A program made the translations under genes and the position numbers. The notes beneath the pieces were generated by a model. It did no database searches. It was not told the origin of the DNA and saw only the letters and a list, made by a program, of their open reading frames with translations. This document shows positions 27,501 through 37,800 of a DNA stretch of 64,000 bases, in pieces (within the stretch, counting starts at the first letter, position 1; each line of letters opens with the position of its first letter). The DNA is taken from contig NZ_FQXY01000008.1 in the NCBI RefSeq assembly GCF_900130125.1, positions 264,301-328,300 on the forward strand, in the 5' to 3' direction. This DNA comes from Bacteroides congonensis (GTDB lineage Bacteria; Bacteroidota; Bacteroidia; Bacteroidales; Bacteroidaceae).

Positions 27501-28728
27501 TATTATATTTCTCCTGTTGATTGTGGAAGCAATGTGTATCTCTGCTTTTGCGCAACTTCCTGTTAATGCTCCCCATCAGGATATCTCTTTCGAAGAATAT
27601 CTGAACAGGGTAGGGAAGAATAATCTCAACTATCTGGCAGAAAAGTTGAATGTGAGTATAGCCGACGCGGAGATAATTGCTCAGAAAATATTCCCCGACC
27701 CGGAACTGGGATTTGAAGCCGGTAATGAAACTTTCTCATTGGGACTTTCTTATTCCTTGGAGTTGGGAAATAAACGGGGAGCACGTATCCAGTTAGCACG
27801 AAGTCAGGCCGAGCTTGAAAAATTGACTTTAGAACAGGGATTCCAGAATCTGAGGGCAGAGGCTGCCAATCTTTTCCTGGAAGCGATTCTACAAAGGGAG
27901 CTGCTCAAAGTACAGCAAAGCTCCTACGAATATATGTTGAAATTGAGCCAGTCGGACAGCTTGCGTTATGTGGCCGGAGAGATTACGGAGAATGATGCAC
28001 GCCAGTCGAAACTGGAAGCTGTCACTTTGCTCAATACGGTTTATGGACAGGAAGCGGCGTATCAATCTGCATTAGTTATGTTGAACAGGCATATGGGAGT
28101 TGCTGCGGATACTCTCCATATTCCGTTTGGTAATTGGGATGAATTAAGCCGCGAGTTTGATTTGCCGGAATTGGTTAAAGCCGGTTTGAATAACCGCATA
28201 GACTTACTTGCTGTTCAAAAAAGTACAGAAGTCACTACCCGGGAATATAGATTGACGAAGGCGGAACGTCGTCCGAATATCGGTCTGTCCGTCTCTTATG
28301 AAAGGGACTGGAACGGTTTTCTTCCCCCGGCCCGTTCTGCCACTGCGGGAGTATCTGTTCCTCTCACCTTTTCAAATATGAATAAGGGGGCTATCAAAGC
28401 AGCAAAATTCCGTATAACCCAGTCTGAAATAATCGAAAAAGATATGGAATTACAAATACAGGCAGAGATTACCCAGGCATGGTTCGGCTATGAAGCGGAG
28501 AAAAAGAAAGTGGCTCAATTTAAATCGGGAATGCTTGAAGATTCTCAAAAGGTACTGGATGGAATGGTATATAAATACAAACGTGGCGAAACTAATATTC
28601 TGGATGTATTGGTGGCGCAGCGTACCTATAATGAAGTGCAACAGGAGTATCTTGAAACAATGAAAGGATATGTTACTTCATTGGTAGAGCTTGAAAAGTC
28701 TTGTGGAATTTGGGACATACATTTCTGA
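27475..28728 (+). CDS. TolC/CzcC-family outer-membrane efflux channel
   Basis: 417 aa with a signal peptide ending at AFAQ. Two repeats of long helices typical of outer-membrane efflux proteins are seen (ARIQLARSQAELEKLTLEQ; ETNILDVLVAQRTYNEVQQEY). It is the exit duct of the tripartite metal pump. Its start lies inside the pump gene in another frame (26-bp overlap). No terminator of good quality follows; the next gene is convergent. Confidence 0.9.
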   Translation: MMKKNIRSNIIFLLLIVEAMCISAFAQLPVNAPHQDISFEEYLNRVGKNNLNYLAEKLNVSIADAEIIAQKIFPDPELGFEAGNETFSLGLSYSLELGNKRGARIQLARSQAELEKLTLEQGFQNLRAEAANLFLEAILQRELLKVQQSSYEYMLKLSQSDSLRYVAGEITENDARQSKLEAVTLLNTVYGQEAAYQSALVMLNRHMGVAADTLHIPFGNWDELSREFDLPELVKAGLNNRIDLLAVQKSTEVTTREYRLTKAERRPNIGLSVSYERDWNGFLPPARSATAGVSVPLTFSNMNKGAIKAAKFRITQSEIIEKDMELQIQAEITQAWFGYEAEKKKVAQFKSGMLEDSQKVLDGMVYKYKRGETNILDVLVAQRTYNEVQQEYLETMKGYVTSLVELEKSCGIWDIHF

Positions 28729-28797
28729 AAATGCAGATGTCTTATCCGGCTTTGCTATCAATGCTGATTGTGGAGCCGGATAGTTGTATTTAAAATG

Positions 28798-29163
28798 TCA
28801 AATCATTGAGCGGTATTCTTCCTGCTTTTTCTTAGGTAGCTTTTTTATGACTTCCTCTACCGAATGACTAATCAACTCTTTTATAAGCTTATCGGATACA
28901 TCCCCCTCTAAATAAACAGTAATCCAATGTTTCTTATCAGAAAAAGGTCCCCAAAAGATATCCTCATATTGGTCTACTAATTCTGCCGCCCTGTCAGGAA
29001 TACATTTCATATCAGCCCAGAATCTTCCATCTTTAGGGCGTAGCGTCGCAAAAGTAAACATCTTGTCCATGACCTTGAAAACCAAGGTATGTTCATCAAA
29101 CGGCATGCATTCTGTCGCTCCTTTTACTGATAAGCAATATTCTCTATATTCTTCGATATTCAT
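28798..29163 (-). CDS. MmcQ/YjbR family protein
   Basis: 121 aa with the YjbR fold signatures EYCLSVKGATECMPFDEHTLVFKV, KMFTFATLRPKDGRF, CIPDRAAELVDQY and KKHWITVYLEGDV (each is a conserved block of the family). Members are double-wing, CyaY-like DNA-binding-fold proteins of unknown role. It is transcribed alone from a promoter divergent to the acetyltransferase at 29277. Confidence 0.85.
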   Translation of the reverse strand: MNIEEYREYCLSVKGATECMPFDEHTLVFKVMDKMFTFATLRPKDGRFWADMKCIPDRAAELVDQYEDIFWGPFSDKKHWITVYLEGDVSDKLIKELISHSVEEVIKKLPKKKQEEYRSMI

Positions 29164-29192
29164 GGTTTCTCCCTTTATCCTTTTTCAAAAGA

Positions 29193-29231
29193 CAAACATA
29201 CATAAAATTTGAAGATTTTTGTGTATGTTTG
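29193..29231. promoter_or_regulatory. Divergent promoters with mirrored -7 elements
   Basis: TATGTTTG occurs on the minus strand at 29193-29200 (for the YjbR gene) and on the plus strand at 29224-29231 (for the acetyltransferase), 23 bp apart. Together with neighbouring bases they form a 10-bp inverted repeat CAAACATACA/TGTATGTTTG. Confidence 0.6.
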
Positions 29232-29276
29232 CTCCGTATAATAATCTGCTGTTCTATAAAATATAAAAATTAGCTT

Positions 29277-29843
29277 ATGACAGAAAAAGAAAAAATGCTT
29301 GCCGGAGAAATATATGATTGCGGCGATTCGGAATTACTCCGGCGTTGGCATTATGCAAAGGAACTTCAGCTCCGGTATAATAATACGGATAGTCGGAATA
29401 GTGAAGAATTATCTGCTATTTTGGATGAATTAGTAGGCTCGCGTGGGGATAATGTATGGATTGCGGCACCTTTCTTTGTCGATTATGGAGAGAATATACA
29501 TATAGGCAGCCATGTTGAGATAAATATGAACTGTGTCTTTTTGGATTGCAATCGCATTACGATTGGAGACAATTGCGGTATAGGTCCCGGCGTACACATC
29601 TACGCAGTCACTCATCCCGTGAATCCGACGGAACGATTGTCTCCAGACAGCCAGTTTTGGAAATCACTCACTGCTCCGGTTACAATAGGAAATAACGTAT
29701 GGATTGGCGGTAGTTCCGTTGTCTTGCCGGGAGTTACCATTGGTGATAATGTGACTATTGGTGCCGGAAGTGTAGTAACTAAAGATATTCCGTCGAATAG
29801 TCTGGCAGTAGGAAATCCTTGCCGGGTTATAAGGAAGCTTTAA
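29277..29843 (+). CDS. Maltose/galactoside-type O-acetyltransferase (Maa/LacA/NodL family)
   Basis: 188 aa. The N-terminal Mac domain (residues 4-58, EKMLAGEIYDCGDSELLRR) is followed by hexapeptide repeats (IHIGSHVEINMNCVFLDCN, ITIGDNCGIGPGVHI, VTIGNNVWIGGSSVV) forming a left-handed beta-helix. The catalytic histidine is in YAVTHPVNP. It acetylates a sugar or similar hydroxyl from acetyl-CoA; the family is often assigned to maltose or galactosides without proof. It stands alone with its own promoter and terminator. Confidence 0.88.
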   Translation: MTEKEKMLAGEIYDCGDSELLRRWHYAKELQLRYNNTDSRNSEELSAILDELVGSRGDNVWIAAPFFVDYGENIHIGSHVEINMNCVFLDCNRITIGDNCGIGPGVHIYAVTHPVNPTERLSPDSQFWKSLTAPVTIGNNVWIGGSSVVLPGVTIGDNVTIGAGSVVTKDIPSNSLAVGNPCRVIRKL

Positions 29844-29847
29844 ACAG

Positions 29848-29883
29848 ACAAGGCAACATTCAGAAAAGCGAATGTTGCCTTGT
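29848..29883. terminator. Intrinsic terminator after the acetyltransferase
   Basis: A 14-bp perfect stem (29848-29861 with 29870-29883) with an 8-nt loop, followed by TTGTTTAAG. It lies between convergent transcripts, the other being the Sus-type operon ending at 29930, and may serve both. Confidence 0.8.
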
Positions 29884-29929
29884 TTGTTTAAGTGTCGGTT
29901 CGATATAGGTTTTGCCTGGTAAGAAATAA

Positions 29930-31423
29930 TTAATATAGCCCTATCTCAGCTAAACTTATATTATAAATAGATTCAGAATGTGGTGTAGAAACCACTACCT
30001 TTACGTATTGGGCTTGTTTGCCGCCCTCTACAAATGGAATGATATTCACTTCTCCGGTGCTATGTCCGATTTCCAGTTCTTCCAGATAAGTGGCGTTTTC
30101 CCAATTTTCAGAATCTTTGGATACGAATATTTTGACTATGCCGGGACACCAGGAACGTTTGTTCTCATTCTCGAAATAGGTTTGTACAAGTTTCAGGCCT
30201 TGCAGGTTTCTTTCAGTCTTTAAGTCCAATGTCAGTGAATAAGTCGTCAATTCTTTTGTTCCGGCAGGTTCCCAGTTCGTTCCAATATTATTGTCTGTCA
30301 GACATTCCAAAGATGATTTGTAGTTCTCGGCGTCAGCTGGAGAAGAAGTGAACTTCAGGTTTGAAAGGTCAAGGAATGAATAATCGGGAATAGAGGTTGC
30401 TCCTTTTTCCTCGAGATATTCAGCCTGAGTCAGATTAGAATAATGTTTGTTATAACGTTCTACTACGAAATCCGGATTCAATTCGTGCAGTGTTTTTAAA
30501 ACAAAATCACTTAATGCGGCATCATATACCTTGCTTTGAGCAGTTTCGGAATCGTTCACCAACTCATCACGGATATAACGATGTTTCCCTAATACAAGTT
30601 TCTTTAGATTTGGCAGATTCAATAAGTCCGAGAAACTGCCGATAGTCCAGTCAAAACTGATTTCTTCGACAGTGGAAGCCCAATTATCCGGAATATCTTC
30701 GTCAAAACCGAACTGGCGTTTCATTTCCTGCTTGAAGTCTGCATTGAATAATCTGACGTTATCAAGTTCCGTGGGGGCAAATACAATTTCATCATCACAG
30801 CCGGGAATACGGCCGGAGCGGTAAAGTTCTACCGGTTTGGATGTGTCTATTGCATCGGGCAACAAGTAATAAAGTTTATTGACCAGTTGTTCATCCAGTT
30901 CGATTCGTCCGGTACTGCCATCTGGCCGGGTATATGTCAGGCAGGCTTCTGTAACATTCTCTTCCCATCCTTGAAAGAGGAGAACCAGGCGATTCTTCAA
31001 GAAATAATGATTGGAGACAATTTGAGTAAACGATTGTACCATCTCATGGTTTGCTGTGTACGGGCGACCGTAAATCGGGCTTTTTAAAGATGTATTTCCT
31101 TCCTTGTCAATTGAACATACTGTTATTTCGTAATTGCCGTCCTCTAAATCCGGAATATTGAAACTGTTTATTTCCCGGTCCAATAATTGCTCCTTTACTA
31201 CTCCATCCTTCGACCAGGTGATTTTAATTTTATCAATTACCGGATCGGCACTGTTTGTCCAGCTGACAATCAGCCTGTTCCAACCGGGGCGAACAACCAA
31301 GTCTGTACATTTACCGAGATAACGGATAGGGCCGTCACCTGCATAGTCCTTATAGGTATCTTCCAAAGACTCGCAAGATACCATTGCTAAGATAACTACT
31401 AATAATCCTATGTATTTTTTCAT
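29930..31423 (-). CDS. Surface lipoprotein of the SusCD locus (DUF4998-like with C-terminal F5/8-type domain)
   Basis: 497 aa from ATG 31423, fixed by a strong ribosome-binding site AAAGGAGGAG at 31431-31440 and by the lipobox AMVSCES. An Ig/fibronectin-like domain follows (residues about 30-115, VVRPGWNRLIVSWTNSADP). The C-terminal 150 residues look like a discoidin/F5-8 type C carbohydrate-binding domain (DNNIGTNWEPAG, LTLDLKTERNLQGLKLV, VKVVVSTPHS). It is probably a surface glycan-binding protein. It is the last gene of the operon, just after the DUF5000-type lipoprotein. Confidence 0.7.
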   Translation of the reverse strand: MKKYIGLLVVILAMVSCESLEDTYKDYAGDGPIRYLGKCTDLVVRPGWNRLIVSWTNSADPVIDKIKITWSKDGVVKEQLLDREINSFNIPDLEDGNYEITVCSIDKEGNTSLKSPIYGRPYTANHEMVQSFTQIVSNHYFLKNRLVLLFQGWEENVTEACLTYTRPDGSTGRIELDEQLVNKLYYLLPDAIDTSKPVELYRSGRIPGCDDEIVFAPTELDNVRLFNADFKQEMKRQFGFDEDIPDNWASTVEEISFDWTIGSFSDLLNLPNLKKLVLGKHRYIRDELVNDSETAQSKVYDAALSDFVLKTLHELNPDFVVERYNKHYSNLTQAEYLEEKGATSIPDYSFLDLSNLKFTSSPADAENYKSSLECLTDNNIGTNWEPAGTKELTTYSLTLDLKTERNLQGLKLVQTYFENENKRSWCPGIVKIFVSKDSENWENATYLEELEIGHSTGEVNIIPFVEGGKQAQYVKVVVSTPHSESIYNISLAEIGLY

Positions 31424-31439
31424 GTTTATACTCCTCCTT

Positions 31440-32843
31440 TTAATCTTTATCAGAATATATTTCAAGTTCATGCAATGTCAGGTATTTCGTCAGTTTGTTT
31501 GTCGTATCATCACGCTCGTACGCTGACGGATACATGTTATAAGCTCCATTAAATTTTATCTTCAAATAACGGAATCCCTCTTTTTGTAAGTCGATATTGA
31601 TGCTCATTGATTTATAAATCGTGCTGGCACCTTCCATCAAGCTTAGTGTACCGAAACAGTGAGCTTTTTTGACTCCTCCACAAGTTGCTGCGTGATAAGT
31701 CCAGCGTGCATCATCGTCTATATCCGGATCGTCTTCGAATGAACTTAAAATCTCCCATTTCAAATTATTCCAGTCAGAACCGGAAGCATCTTGTCTGCAA
31801 CCGTATATGGTTATGGAACATGGCAGTTTATTCATCAGGTATCGTTTGAAATATTGCGGTCCTTGATAAGATGCTGAAGTACTACTGCCACCCCAGTCTA
31901 TAAAAGACTTGGCGCTAAAGGAATATGTGCCGACGTGACGATAAGCATAAAATCGAACTTCTGATATCGGACGCATCTTTTTCAAATCAATATACATAGG
32001 CTCAGAATTTTCGCCTACTCCGTTTTCTTTTGAAAGGAATGTATAATAATGATGTGCATTTTGAGTTTGGAACCAGGCAGTTCCCTTATTATCCCCATCT
32101 GTCAGATATTGAAGCCCGATTTTCTCTTCCGGCACTTCCAATGAATTATTATAGACAATCTCAAAGTTGGACGGCTCAAGTTTTTCCACATTGAAAGCCT
32201 GAATGTTCTCCCAAACCTTTTCTTTCACAATATATCCGCGGTAATCTTCAGCGCGTACAATGATGGTGTTGTATGCACTTTTCTGTTGCGGCGTATAATG
32301 TCTGATATCCTGTCCTGCATTCAACGGGAATGATTCGAGTAATATCGTATCTTGTCGGTTATCTAACGGATTGATGCCGAGATAGAATACATGCGCCATT
32401 CCTGTAGTGCCTTCCGGGTTGTTGTATTCGAGCGTGCATCCGTTCCAGCCGGATTTCACTTCCGCGCCGTTGATAAAGCAGATCGGTGCAGAGTCTAAGG
32501 TGCTGAAAGTTACGTCGATCGGTTGTGATTCTTCATTATTTCGTTTCAGGAATGACACATGTGCCGGAACGTCACTTGCTTCCTCATTGAATCCGGTGAT
32601 TGCCAGCAAGTCTGTCGAATTGCTGCCTGTCTTTAATATATTATTGCCGTACACATCCTTGTAACGCACATTTATGGCTATCACGTCCGGATCGTCGGGC
32701 AGTTTGTAGCGCAGCATTGCGCCGCCCATTGCCGGAGTAAACTGGAAAGCGCCTGCCGGCAAATCTACAGTAAATCCCTCTGATTCGTCATTGCAGGAAA
32801 CAAAGGTACAAATTGCTATTATTAAATAAATTAATCTTTTCAT
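31440..32843 (-). CDS. Surface lipoprotein of the SusCD locus (DUF4959/DUF5126/DUF5000-type)
   Basis: 467 aa, lipobox TFVSCNDE. The order GAFQFTPAMGGAMLRYKLPDD (an Ig-like strand pair), a middle beta domain (FLKRNNEESQPIDVTFST) and a C-terminal discoidin-like domain with GTAWFQTQNAHHYYTF and YIDLKKMRPISEVRFYAYR matches lipoproteins that follow SusD in many glycan uptake loci. It likely binds the ligand at the cell surface. The stop codon lies 16 bp before the next start, whose Shine-Dalgarno sequence begins directly at its end. Confidence 0.75.
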   Translation of the reverse strand: MKRLIYLIIAICTFVSCNDESEGFTVDLPAGAFQFTPAMGGAMLRYKLPDDPDVIAINVRYKDVYGNNILKTGSNSTDLLAITGFNEEASDVPAHVSFLKRNNEESQPIDVTFSTLDSAPICFINGAEVKSGWNGCTLEYNNPEGTTGMAHVFYLGINPLDNRQDTILLESFPLNAGQDIRHYTPQQKSAYNTIIVRAEDYRGYIVKEKVWENIQAFNVEKLEPSNFEIVYNNSLEVPEEKIGLQYLTDGDNKGTAWFQTQNAHHYYTFLSKENGVGENSEPMYIDLKKMRPISEVRFYAYRHVGTYSFSAKSFIDWGGSSTSASYQGPQYFKRYLMNKLPCSITIYGCRQDASGSDWNNLKWEILSSFEDDPDIDDDARWTYHAATCGGVKKAHCFGTLSLMEGASTIYKSMSINIDLQKEGFRYLKIKFNGAYNMYPSAYERDDTTNKLTKYLTLHELEIYSDKD

Positions 32844-32873
32844 ACTTGTCTTGTCTTTAAATCAATTCAACGA

Positions 32874-34817
32874 TTACCAGTTGGGATTCTGGACACACCC
32901 CGAAATCATTACTTCTTCACTGCCGATAGGGAAGAAATAGTCGCGTGGAGCTGTAAATCCCCGTTTTTTCCATACGATGACCGGTTCCTTATTATTGTTG
33001 TAGAAACGTTCTTCCGTATCTCCAATAATGTTCCATCCGTAAAGCGGTGCATTCAGTTCCTCGTGTGCGGTCATCCAACGGCGGAGATTATAGAATCTGC
33101 GTCCTTCGAAAGCAAATTCGATATTCCATTCCTGCCGGATTATTTCACGCATGCCTGCTTGTGTCTCTACCTTTTGTGGATTACGCGCATAAGTTTTCCA
33201 TGCATCACGTACTTTGGCAATTCCTGCTCGCGTACGAACCTTGTCCAGCGGGTCATATACACGTTCGTCCGGTTTGTCCAGATATTCGTTCCATGCTTCT
33301 GCCGATGCCAGTAGCAAATCCGGAAGGCGGAACAGGATGTCGCCGGATTCGGAAGAACTGTTTGCGTAATAATCTTTTAAGGCTACATCCGCATTGTCGA
33401 ATTTCTTCACATAATATCCAGTGAGGCATTGAGGGATACTTGAGTCATAACGTTTGGAAGCAGTTCCCATCAATTGTCCTTGCAGGCATTCGCACAGCAT
33501 GGGTTCGTTGGTGCTGTTTACACTCTTTTTATACCAGAATGTATTATGAGCTATGATATTGGCATAGAAGCGGGGCTCGCGCCGGCGGTGCAGGCTCAGG
33601 ATGGGCTCGCCCAGCGGAACAATATTTTTATACCGCTCGTCGCTTTCCGTGGACATGGCATACCGGGAAGCTACCCATTGTTTGTCTTCCGAGAGAGGCA
33701 GACCATGTTCCGTATAGTACATTTCCACCATCTTCATGGAAGCACCGAAACCACCGACACAATATTGATCATAATAATTCAGCTCTTCTTCCGTAAATCT
33801 GGGATGGTAGAACACTGGGGCGGAGAAACGTTGATGACGTACACACAGCAGCACTTCCTTGTTGTTATAGTCGTAGTTGAGGCATGATTGCTGGATGTCA
33901 CGGATGGTGTTCAGCATGGGAGTCGGCCATTCTGAGCTTCCCTCAACTAATTGTTTGCCACCATCAGCTGCGATTTTCAGAGCCTCATCGGCGGCTTCCG
34001 CTGCTTTCTTCCATTTTTCTTTGTCATATGCGGGGAACAGGCGTTCTCCGTTCTTGTTTACCATATCCGCCATCATAGTGTTGCCGTTGAACAACTTGGA
34101 AGCGGCGTAAAGCAACGTCATTGCTTTGAGAGCAGCCGCTCCTTCTTTGGAGAAATAGGCGTAGTGGTTTTGTTCTTGCTCCTTATAATAAGGTAATTTG
34201 GGAATTGCCGCGTCACAAAGTTCCACGATTGCTTTCACCACTTCGTCAATCGGACGGCGGGGCTGTTGCATTTCTTCAATGGGCGCTGCCGCATTGATAT
34301 TCTCGGGAACCAGGATGATGGGACCGTAGCGGCGCATCAGTTCAAAATAGTATTGTGCTTTCAGTGCTTGTATTTCGGCACGCCAAAGGTCTTTTTCTTC
34401 TTGCAGCATATTGTACACGCCGTCTATATGGCTGAGGAACAGGTTGCAATAGCGGATACCGCCATAAAATTTCGTACTTTTCCATACATCACCATAAGGA
34501 GACTGTGCCATTTGTATACCGTCGGCAATCATCAGTCCCGGCATACTGTTGGGGTTGGTCAGGCGGATATAATCATCAGCCACCACTTCGTCCGTTCCCC
34601 AAAAGGCCGGACAGGCATTGATGTCGGAAATGTCCATCGTTATCATGGAGTAGCAGGTCTTGAACCATGTGTAGGCATCTTCCCGTTTCTCGAAAGTCGT
34701 CTCGATCGTTTCGATATCGTTGTCCGGCACTACATCCAGATAGCCCTTGCAGCCGGTGAAGGAGATGGACGCGACGAACAATAAACTGTATATGATATTC
34801 TTTGTTTTCATCATCAT
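32874..34817 (-). CDS. SusD/RagB family nutrient-binding outer-membrane lipoprotein
   Basis: 647 aa. The signal ends with a lipobox (SISFTGCKGYLDV), the usual SusD start. Helical repeat signatures AEIQALKAQYYFELMRRYG, LLASAEAWNEY and the C-terminal IRQEWNIEFAFEGRRFYNLRRW are clear. As the lid of the SusC channel it captures the substrate and delivers it to the TonB-dependent transporter encoded 9 bp upstream. At 647 aa it is longer than the roughly 550-aa norm. Three ATGs in a row leave the exact start open by two codons. Confidence 0.93.
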   Translation of the reverse strand: MMMKTKNIIYSLLFVASISFTGCKGYLDVVPDNDIETIETTFEKREDAYTWFKTCYSMITMDISDINACPAFWGTDEVVADDYIRLTNPNSMPGLMIADGIQMAQSPYGDVWKSTKFYGGIRYCNLFLSHIDGVYNMLQEEKDLWRAEIQALKAQYYFELMRRYGPIILVPENINAAAPIEEMQQPRRPIDEVVKAIVELCDAAIPKLPYYKEQEQNHYAYFSKEGAAALKAMTLLYAASKLFNGNTMMADMVNKNGERLFPAYDKEKWKKAAEAADEALKIAADGGKQLVEGSSEWPTPMLNTIRDIQQSCLNYDYNNKEVLLCVRHQRFSAPVFYHPRFTEEELNYYDQYCVGGFGASMKMVEMYYTEHGLPLSEDKQWVASRYAMSTESDERYKNIVPLGEPILSLHRRREPRFYANIIAHNTFWYKKSVNSTNEPMLCECLQGQLMGTASKRYDSSIPQCLTGYYVKKFDNADVALKDYYANSSSESGDILFRLPDLLLASAEAWNEYLDKPDERVYDPLDKVRTRAGIAKVRDAWKTYARNPQKVETQAGMREIIRQEWNIEFAFEGRRFYNLRRWMTAHEELNAPLYGWNIIGDTEERFYNNNKEPVIVWKKRGFTAPRDYFFPIGSEEVMISGCVQNPNW

Positions 34818-34826
34818 GTGTTGTTT

Positions 34827-37800
34827 TTAGAAACTAATATTTAAGCCCATGGAATAGGTCTTTTGAATAGGATAATTAAAACCGTTCTCACCTAATTCGA
34901 CATCCCATATCTTGAAGTTCGTGAAACAGAACGGGTTGTTTGCACTGACAAAGAGCTTTACATTCTGCATCTTCCATCTGTTCAGCAACTTTCTGGGCAG
35001 GTTGTAGGCCAACTGGAGTGAGGTGCAACGCAGGAAACTGCACTCACGCATGAAATAGGTACTCTTGCGCACTTCAGCCCCGCTGTACCAGTCCTCTTGT
35101 GGATTGTGTGTGACAATATTCTGCGGAGAAAGGCGTGGCCAAAATGGTCTTGAACTCATGTTGTCTTCCGACCAGTGATCCTCGTAAATGGCTGTCAGCA
35201 TGGCATGGTCGCCATAGAAGGGGGAGATGGATTTCGGATTCATGAAGAAAGTGCGTTTGCCCGAACCTTGGAAGGCAAAACTGAACTCGAACTCTTTATA
35301 GTTCAGGAAACCGCTGAAACCGTAGATGACCCGCGGAGTCTCCGGATAACCGATGTAGGTGGCATCCGCCACGGTGATTACACCGTCACCGTTCAAGTCG
35401 CGGTATTTGATGTCTCCCGGCATGACATCTCCGTCCTGTCGGGGCGAGTTGTCGATTTCAGCCTGGTCGCGGAATACTCCTTCGGCTATATATCCCACTG
35501 CCTGACTGATTTCCTTGCCTGCCATACGCTGCCAGGCCGGTTTGTTGGTAGCTTCTTCAATCTCCTTGTAAACAACTTTATTATAAGTGGCGGTAGCGTT
35601 TAAAATCATCCAGAAGTCATTGTTGAACTGATGCTGTACTTTGGCCGAAAGGTCGATTCCGCGTGAACGTGTCTTGCCGATATTATCCAGCGGAGCCACT
35701 TCAATACCGACATTCGCCGGAATGACATAACGGTTGGAAAGGATATTGTGGCGGATTTCCTGATAGATGTCTGCCTGCACTTCAAGCAGTCCTTTGAAGA
35801 ATTTGGCTTCGATACCCAGATTGGCTTGTTCCGCTATTTCCCATTGGATATCCTCATCACCGTAGAAGTTTACAATTCTACGGGAGCTTGAACCTGCAGT
35901 CTTATAGGCTTCTACGTCTTTTGTGGTGCCGGCTCCGGTTGAACCGATATCCTGCAAATATACATAGCGTGGGGTGGAAATGATGCCGTCGTTACCGACT
36001 TTACCCCAGGAGAAGCGGAATTTCAAGTAAGAAAGCCAGTTGGAAGCCGGACGCATCCATTTCTCGCTTGAGGCCACCCATGCGGCTCCCAAAGCCGGGA
36101 ATACTCCCATACGGTTGCCTTTTGCAAATCGTTCGGAACCATTGTAACCGACACTTACTTCACCGAAATACCGGTCTTTGTACCCATATGAACCACGTCC
36201 GGAATAAGTCAGGTTGCGTTGCGGCATCCCGTTCAGAACGGATGAAATAGGAGTAAAGGTACGTTCGTAGGCTTGGAATACTCCGGTCAATGAGGTCTGG
36301 TGATCTCCCCAGGCTGCGGTGTGATAGACCCGTCCTTCATAAGTGACGCGTGTATCGGTGGTATTGCTGTTTCCGCCTACTCGCAGCGTTTTTGAAGCGG
36401 TTGCGTTTCCTACTCCCGCCAAGGTGTGTCTGCCGGTTTCGAAATCATAATTTTTCAGATAATATTTATAGGGACTGGTTGTAAATGTATTGTCATAGTA
36501 ACCCGACTGGACATAAGAAGCGCTTAGACGGACTTCCAGACCTTTTACCAGAGAACTGAGATTATGGATATATTCCGCCTTGTTGGTAGTGGAATATCGG
36601 GTACGTTCCTTATATCCTTGCTGGTTCATCATATAAGGATTGGTGGCTCCGGCAGCGGTTGTACCGAAACGGATATGTGGCCAGCTGTAGTTTTCGTCGG
36701 CAGGATAGATAGGGGCGAAATCTACCGGAGAAGCGTTAAAGGCATATGAATAAGCGGCAGACTGGTCGGTCACCGGACCGTGATATTTATCTATGTTGGT
36801 AGCCGAGTTGATAACGAGTCGTATACCCGAAGTCAGGTTGATATTCAAATTGGTGCGGAAGCTTACCTGATTGTTGGTGATGTTACAGTCGAAATCATTC
36901 AATTTGTCGGATTTCAGCATGCCTTGGTCACGGTTATAATTGACGGATGCATAATATTGTATTACTTTGGAACCGCCGCGGATAGTGACACCGGCATGAT
37001 GGTTAATGCTCTGCCCTTTGAACAGGATATCGTACCAGTCATTGGCAGGATACACCCATGACGGATACCTGCCGGAAGCTGTACGGTTGATGTGTTCTAC
37101 GCTATATTTGGGAGTTCCGGCGTTGGAACGTCCCATGATAGCCTGATTATACATTTTCATGTAGGTGATAGGGTCTACCACATCGATCTCCCGTGTCGGT
37201 TTGCCGACAACCATCTCGTAACGTGCGGTGGTATAGACACTTCCTTCTTCTCCTTTCTTGGTAGTGACGAGAATCACTCCGTTGGCTCCGCGTGCACCGT
37301 ACATGGCAGTTGCGGAAGCGTCTTTCAGGACACTGAAAGATTCGATGTCCTCTACTGCCAGGCGGGACAGTTCCAGTTTGGAGGATTCCACTCCATCAAT
37401 CAATATCAGCGGGTCGGAGTTGGCGCTGGACTGGAATGAGGTGATACCACGTACATAAAACTTTGTGTTCATCTCGTCTTCAGTCAGGGCTCCCGGAAGT
37501 CCGCCGGTCTGCCAGGCAATCATTCCGGGGATTTTTCCGGCAAAGCTGGAGGTCAGATCGCTGCTTGAAGTTTTCAGTTCACCGGGACGTATGGTCGTAA
37601 TGGCAGACACCACGCTTTCCTTCTTCTGTGAGCCGAAAGCCACGACTGTCACTTCATCCAGATTCTTCGAAGAGGGTTCCAGGCTCAGGTTCACTGTCGT
37701 CTTTCCTTTCACGGGGATTTGTTCGGTCTTGTAGCCGATGAACGAGAAGTCCAGTACATCATCCGGTTTCACCTTTACAGTGTACCGTCCGTCGAGGTCG